From a virus, in IMG/VR virus record IMGVR_UViG_3300046792_000297, positions 39,955 to 103,954 of that record: a stretch of 64,000 bases of DNA; one strand, written 5' to 3'. Below the pieces are notes generated by a model that saw nothing but the letters and a program-made list of their open reading frames with translations, was not told the origin of the DNA and searched no databases. Position 1 is the stretch's first letter. Every line of letters starts with the position of its first letter. A program made the position numbers and the translations under genes. Below are positions 62,712 to 64,000 of the stretch, piece by piece.

Positions 62712-62989
62712 CAGACGATCCTCCTGATCTGGATACCCAGCCGTCGTTCGAGCAGCGCCTTCCAGAGTTGCCGCGCGGCGCGGTCCAGTTCGACGCTGGC
62801 CTTCTGCCAGCCGGGCTGCGACTCGTAAAGCTGCCAGGGATTCTCGCCGCGCAGCGGGTATGGATTCCCTTCCCTGCCCGCTTCGATCACTCGGTCGTAG
62901 GCGTGGTAGCCTTCTGAGTCTTGTGCGCCGTAGTCGCTCCAGACCTTCATGGCCTGATCCAGTTTCGCGTATGCGTCATCCACTTTCAT
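62711..62989 (-). CDS. Small helical protein
   Basis: 92 aa, GGAG 8 bases before ATG. A-Y-A-K-L-D-Q-A-M-K-V-W-S-D-Y and L-D-R-A-A-R-Q-L-W-K-A-L-L-E-R. ATGA overlap with the gene upstream. No family recognised. Confidence 0.58.
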   Translation of the reverse strand: MKVDDAYAKLDQAMKVWSDYGAQDSEGYHAYDRVIEAGREGNPYPLRGENPWQLYESQPGWQKASVELDRAARQLWKALLERRLGIQIRRIV

Positions 62990-63468
62990 GCGGGTTGCTC
63001 CATTCTGGCCAGAAACGTGTCGACCGGCAGGTCCAGCAGTTTCCGGTTGGTGAGGCCGATCACGCCATAGACCCCGGTGCGCAGCGCGGTGCGCTGCACG
63101 TACCGCCAGCGGAACGGGATGCCGAAGTAGCCGCTGGCCTCGCGCAGCGTGGGGTCGATCACCTGGCCGTCGCGGTCGATGCACCAGGCGTGCTCGATGG
63201 GAATCAGACCCATGTGGCACCAGCCCTCGACGTAAGTCAGGCTACGGTCGGCGGCGGCGGCGCGGTAGGCATTCATGTAGCACATGCCGGGCTCCTGGCG
63301 CGGTCCAGCAAAAGATTGCTCGCCCATGTAGCACGCCACGCCGTGATCGAGCATAAACGAGCGAATGGTCGTGCCCACACCCATCGGCACATCGAAGTGG
63401 TCGCGAATCATGCGCAGGTAGTCGGTGATCTGGGCGATAGCTTGGTCTTGCTCGATTCGCGTCTTCAT
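62986..63468 (-). CDS. Papain-like-fold phage protein
   Basis: 160 aa. C-Y-M-N-A-Y (Cys near 92), P-I-E-H-A-W-C-I-D (His near 121) and V-I-D-P-T (Asp near 132) give a Cys-His-Asp arrangement as in NlpC/P60 or transglutaminase-like proteins; Y-F-G-I-P-F and Y-V-E-G-W are also conserved in a phage family. It may be an amidase or peptidase, or a structural relative. ATGA overlap downstream. Confidence 0.6.
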   Translation of the reverse strand: MKTRIEQDQAIAQITDYLRMIRDHFDVPMGVGTTIRSFMLDHGVACYMGEQSFAGPRQEPGMCYMNAYRAAAADRSLTYVEGWCHMGLIPIEHAWCIDRDGQVIDPTLREASGYFGIPFRWRYVQRTALRTGVYGVIGLTNRKLLDLPVDTFLARMEQPA

Positions 63469-63755
63469 TCGGTGTCCTTGTAGAACAGCAGCAGCCAGGA
63501 TGCGTAGGGCTCGGCGTGGACGCCTCTCACGCGGGTCATACCGGACAGCGGGAACTCGCCATAGTTATCGGTCGATTCGACCACCAGTTCGTTGACTGCG
63601 CCGAACGGCGTCTCTTCGAGCACCACGCCCGCCGCCGCCCGCCCGTAGCCCTTCTCCTTGCAAGTCTTGCCATCCCATACCGGCACGCTCATGCCGGGGA
63701 TGAGGGCCTGCACCGCTTTCGCGAACTTCAGCGCCTGTTTCTCGGATGCCGTCAT
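63465..63755 (-). CDS. Hypothetical protein
   Basis: 96 aa, AAGGAG 4 bases before ATG. Helical start (A-L-K-F-A-K-A-V-Q-A-L-I-P-G) and beta domain (A-A-G-V-V-L-E-E-T-P-F-G-A-V-N-E-L-V-V-E). ATGA overlap downstream. Confidence 0.6.
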   Translation of the reverse strand: MTASEKQALKFAKAVQALIPGMSVPVWDGKTCKEKGYGRAAAGVVLEETPFGAVNELVVESTDNYGEFPLSGMTRVRGVHAEPYASWLLLFYKDTE

Positions 63756-63763
63756 CGTTCTCC

Positions 63764-63979
63764 TTACTGAATGTGAACCGTGTCGCCGTTGGGTGCGACC
63801 GCCACGTAGCCGAACAGGCTGGTGTCCGTTCTCACCTTGTGCTCGGGGCCGAAACTTCTATCGGCCAATCTGCCGAACAGCTTCAGGTAATCCGTGTGCG
63901 TGGTGACGTTGGTCTGGCCGATGACCGTTTCGATCAGTTGGCCGTGCTCCAGGGTGGTCAGTACAATGTCTGCTTTCAT
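63764..63979 (-). CDS. Small beta-rich hypothetical protein
   Basis: 71 aa, GGAG 6 bases before ATG. V-L-T-T-L-E-H-G-Q-L-I-E-T-V-I-G and L-F-G-Y-V-A-V-A-P-N-G-D-T. It is the last complete gene; the 21 bases to the window end contain only its leader. Confidence 0.6.
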   Translation of the reverse strand: MKADIVLTTLEHGQLIETVIGQTNVTTHTDYLKLFGRLADRSFGPEHKVRTDTSLFGYVAVAPNGDTVHIQ

Positions 63980-64000
63980 TTCTCACTCCAGATATAGAAT

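Noticed and set aside
1-64000. CRISPR array, insertion sequence, tRNA or tmRNA
   Set aside because: No spaced direct repeats, transposase-like frames with terminal repeats, or cloverleaf with CCA were seen on reading both strands.

Overview
The window is 64 kb of a tailed bacteriophage or prophage genome with a contractile tail (myovirus morphology). It is GC-rich, densely packed and mostly built from short overlapping genes (ATGA, GTGA and TAATG junctions). Sheath, tube, tape measure, baseplate J, DUF2612, a Mu gpF-like head protein, a DUF2213 protease/scaffold and a DUF2184-like capsid protein define the virion. No terminase, integrase, DNA polymerase or tRNA was recognised, and the gene at the left edge is cut, so the window is part of a larger genome. 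The host is not shown by the sequence. GC content, exported-type leaders on tail proteins and a Uma2 nuclease would fit an Acidobacteriota-like soil bacterium, but that is a weak inference.

Region 1 (1-20.2 kb, plus strand): the tail end of a probable portal gene, then an unusual accessory block. Five enzymes that could act inside a host cell (ADP-ribosyltransferase, kinase-like protein, zeta-toxin-type kinase, inorganic-pyrophosphatase-like protein, type IB topoisomerase) carry versions of one N-terminal leader built around A-N-G/S-L-E/D followed closely by W. Four of them also have a basic Gly-rich K/R-x-G-K/Q-F/W segment. I read this as a virion-loading tag on injected effectors. Interleaved are a repeat-built fibre, an SGNH esterase spike, two beta-helix spikes, a two-helix membrane protein and the Mu gpF-like protein.

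Region 2 (20.2-40.6 kb, plus strand): the canonical head-to-tail assembly line, ending in a strong hairpin terminator at 40.63 kb. It contains two translational devices: a probable internal start that makes a separate scaffold from the protease gene, and a T-TTT-TTT slippery site for a -1 frameshift in the tail assembly chaperone.

Region 3 (40.7-64 kb, mostly minus strand): early-type genes. These include RecT, a PD-(D/E)XK exonuclease, an AAA+ clamp-loader-like ATPase, HTH regulators, a ParB-domain protein, a methyltransferase-like protein, HNH and Uma2 nucleases, a radical SAM protein, a T4-type lysozyme and many small zinc-knuckle proteins. Several sigma70-like promoters with 16-17 bp spacers drive the minus strand, and four share a 13-bp spacer motif that looks like an operator. 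A 150-nt three-way-junction RNA sits in a 215-nt leader at 59.5-59.7 kb, and a short terminator-ended RNA is predicted at 57.7 kb.

Across all regions runs a dispersed palindromic motif, AATAATNATTATT. I count 16 copies with at least 10 of 12 fixed positions, spaced about 1.6-5.4 kb apart. They sit mostly on gene junctions, and inside genes they are spelled with codons that are rare elsewhere in the window. This is the best candidate for an undescribed genome-wide system (stoperator-like silencing, partition, or nucleoid or packaging organisation).
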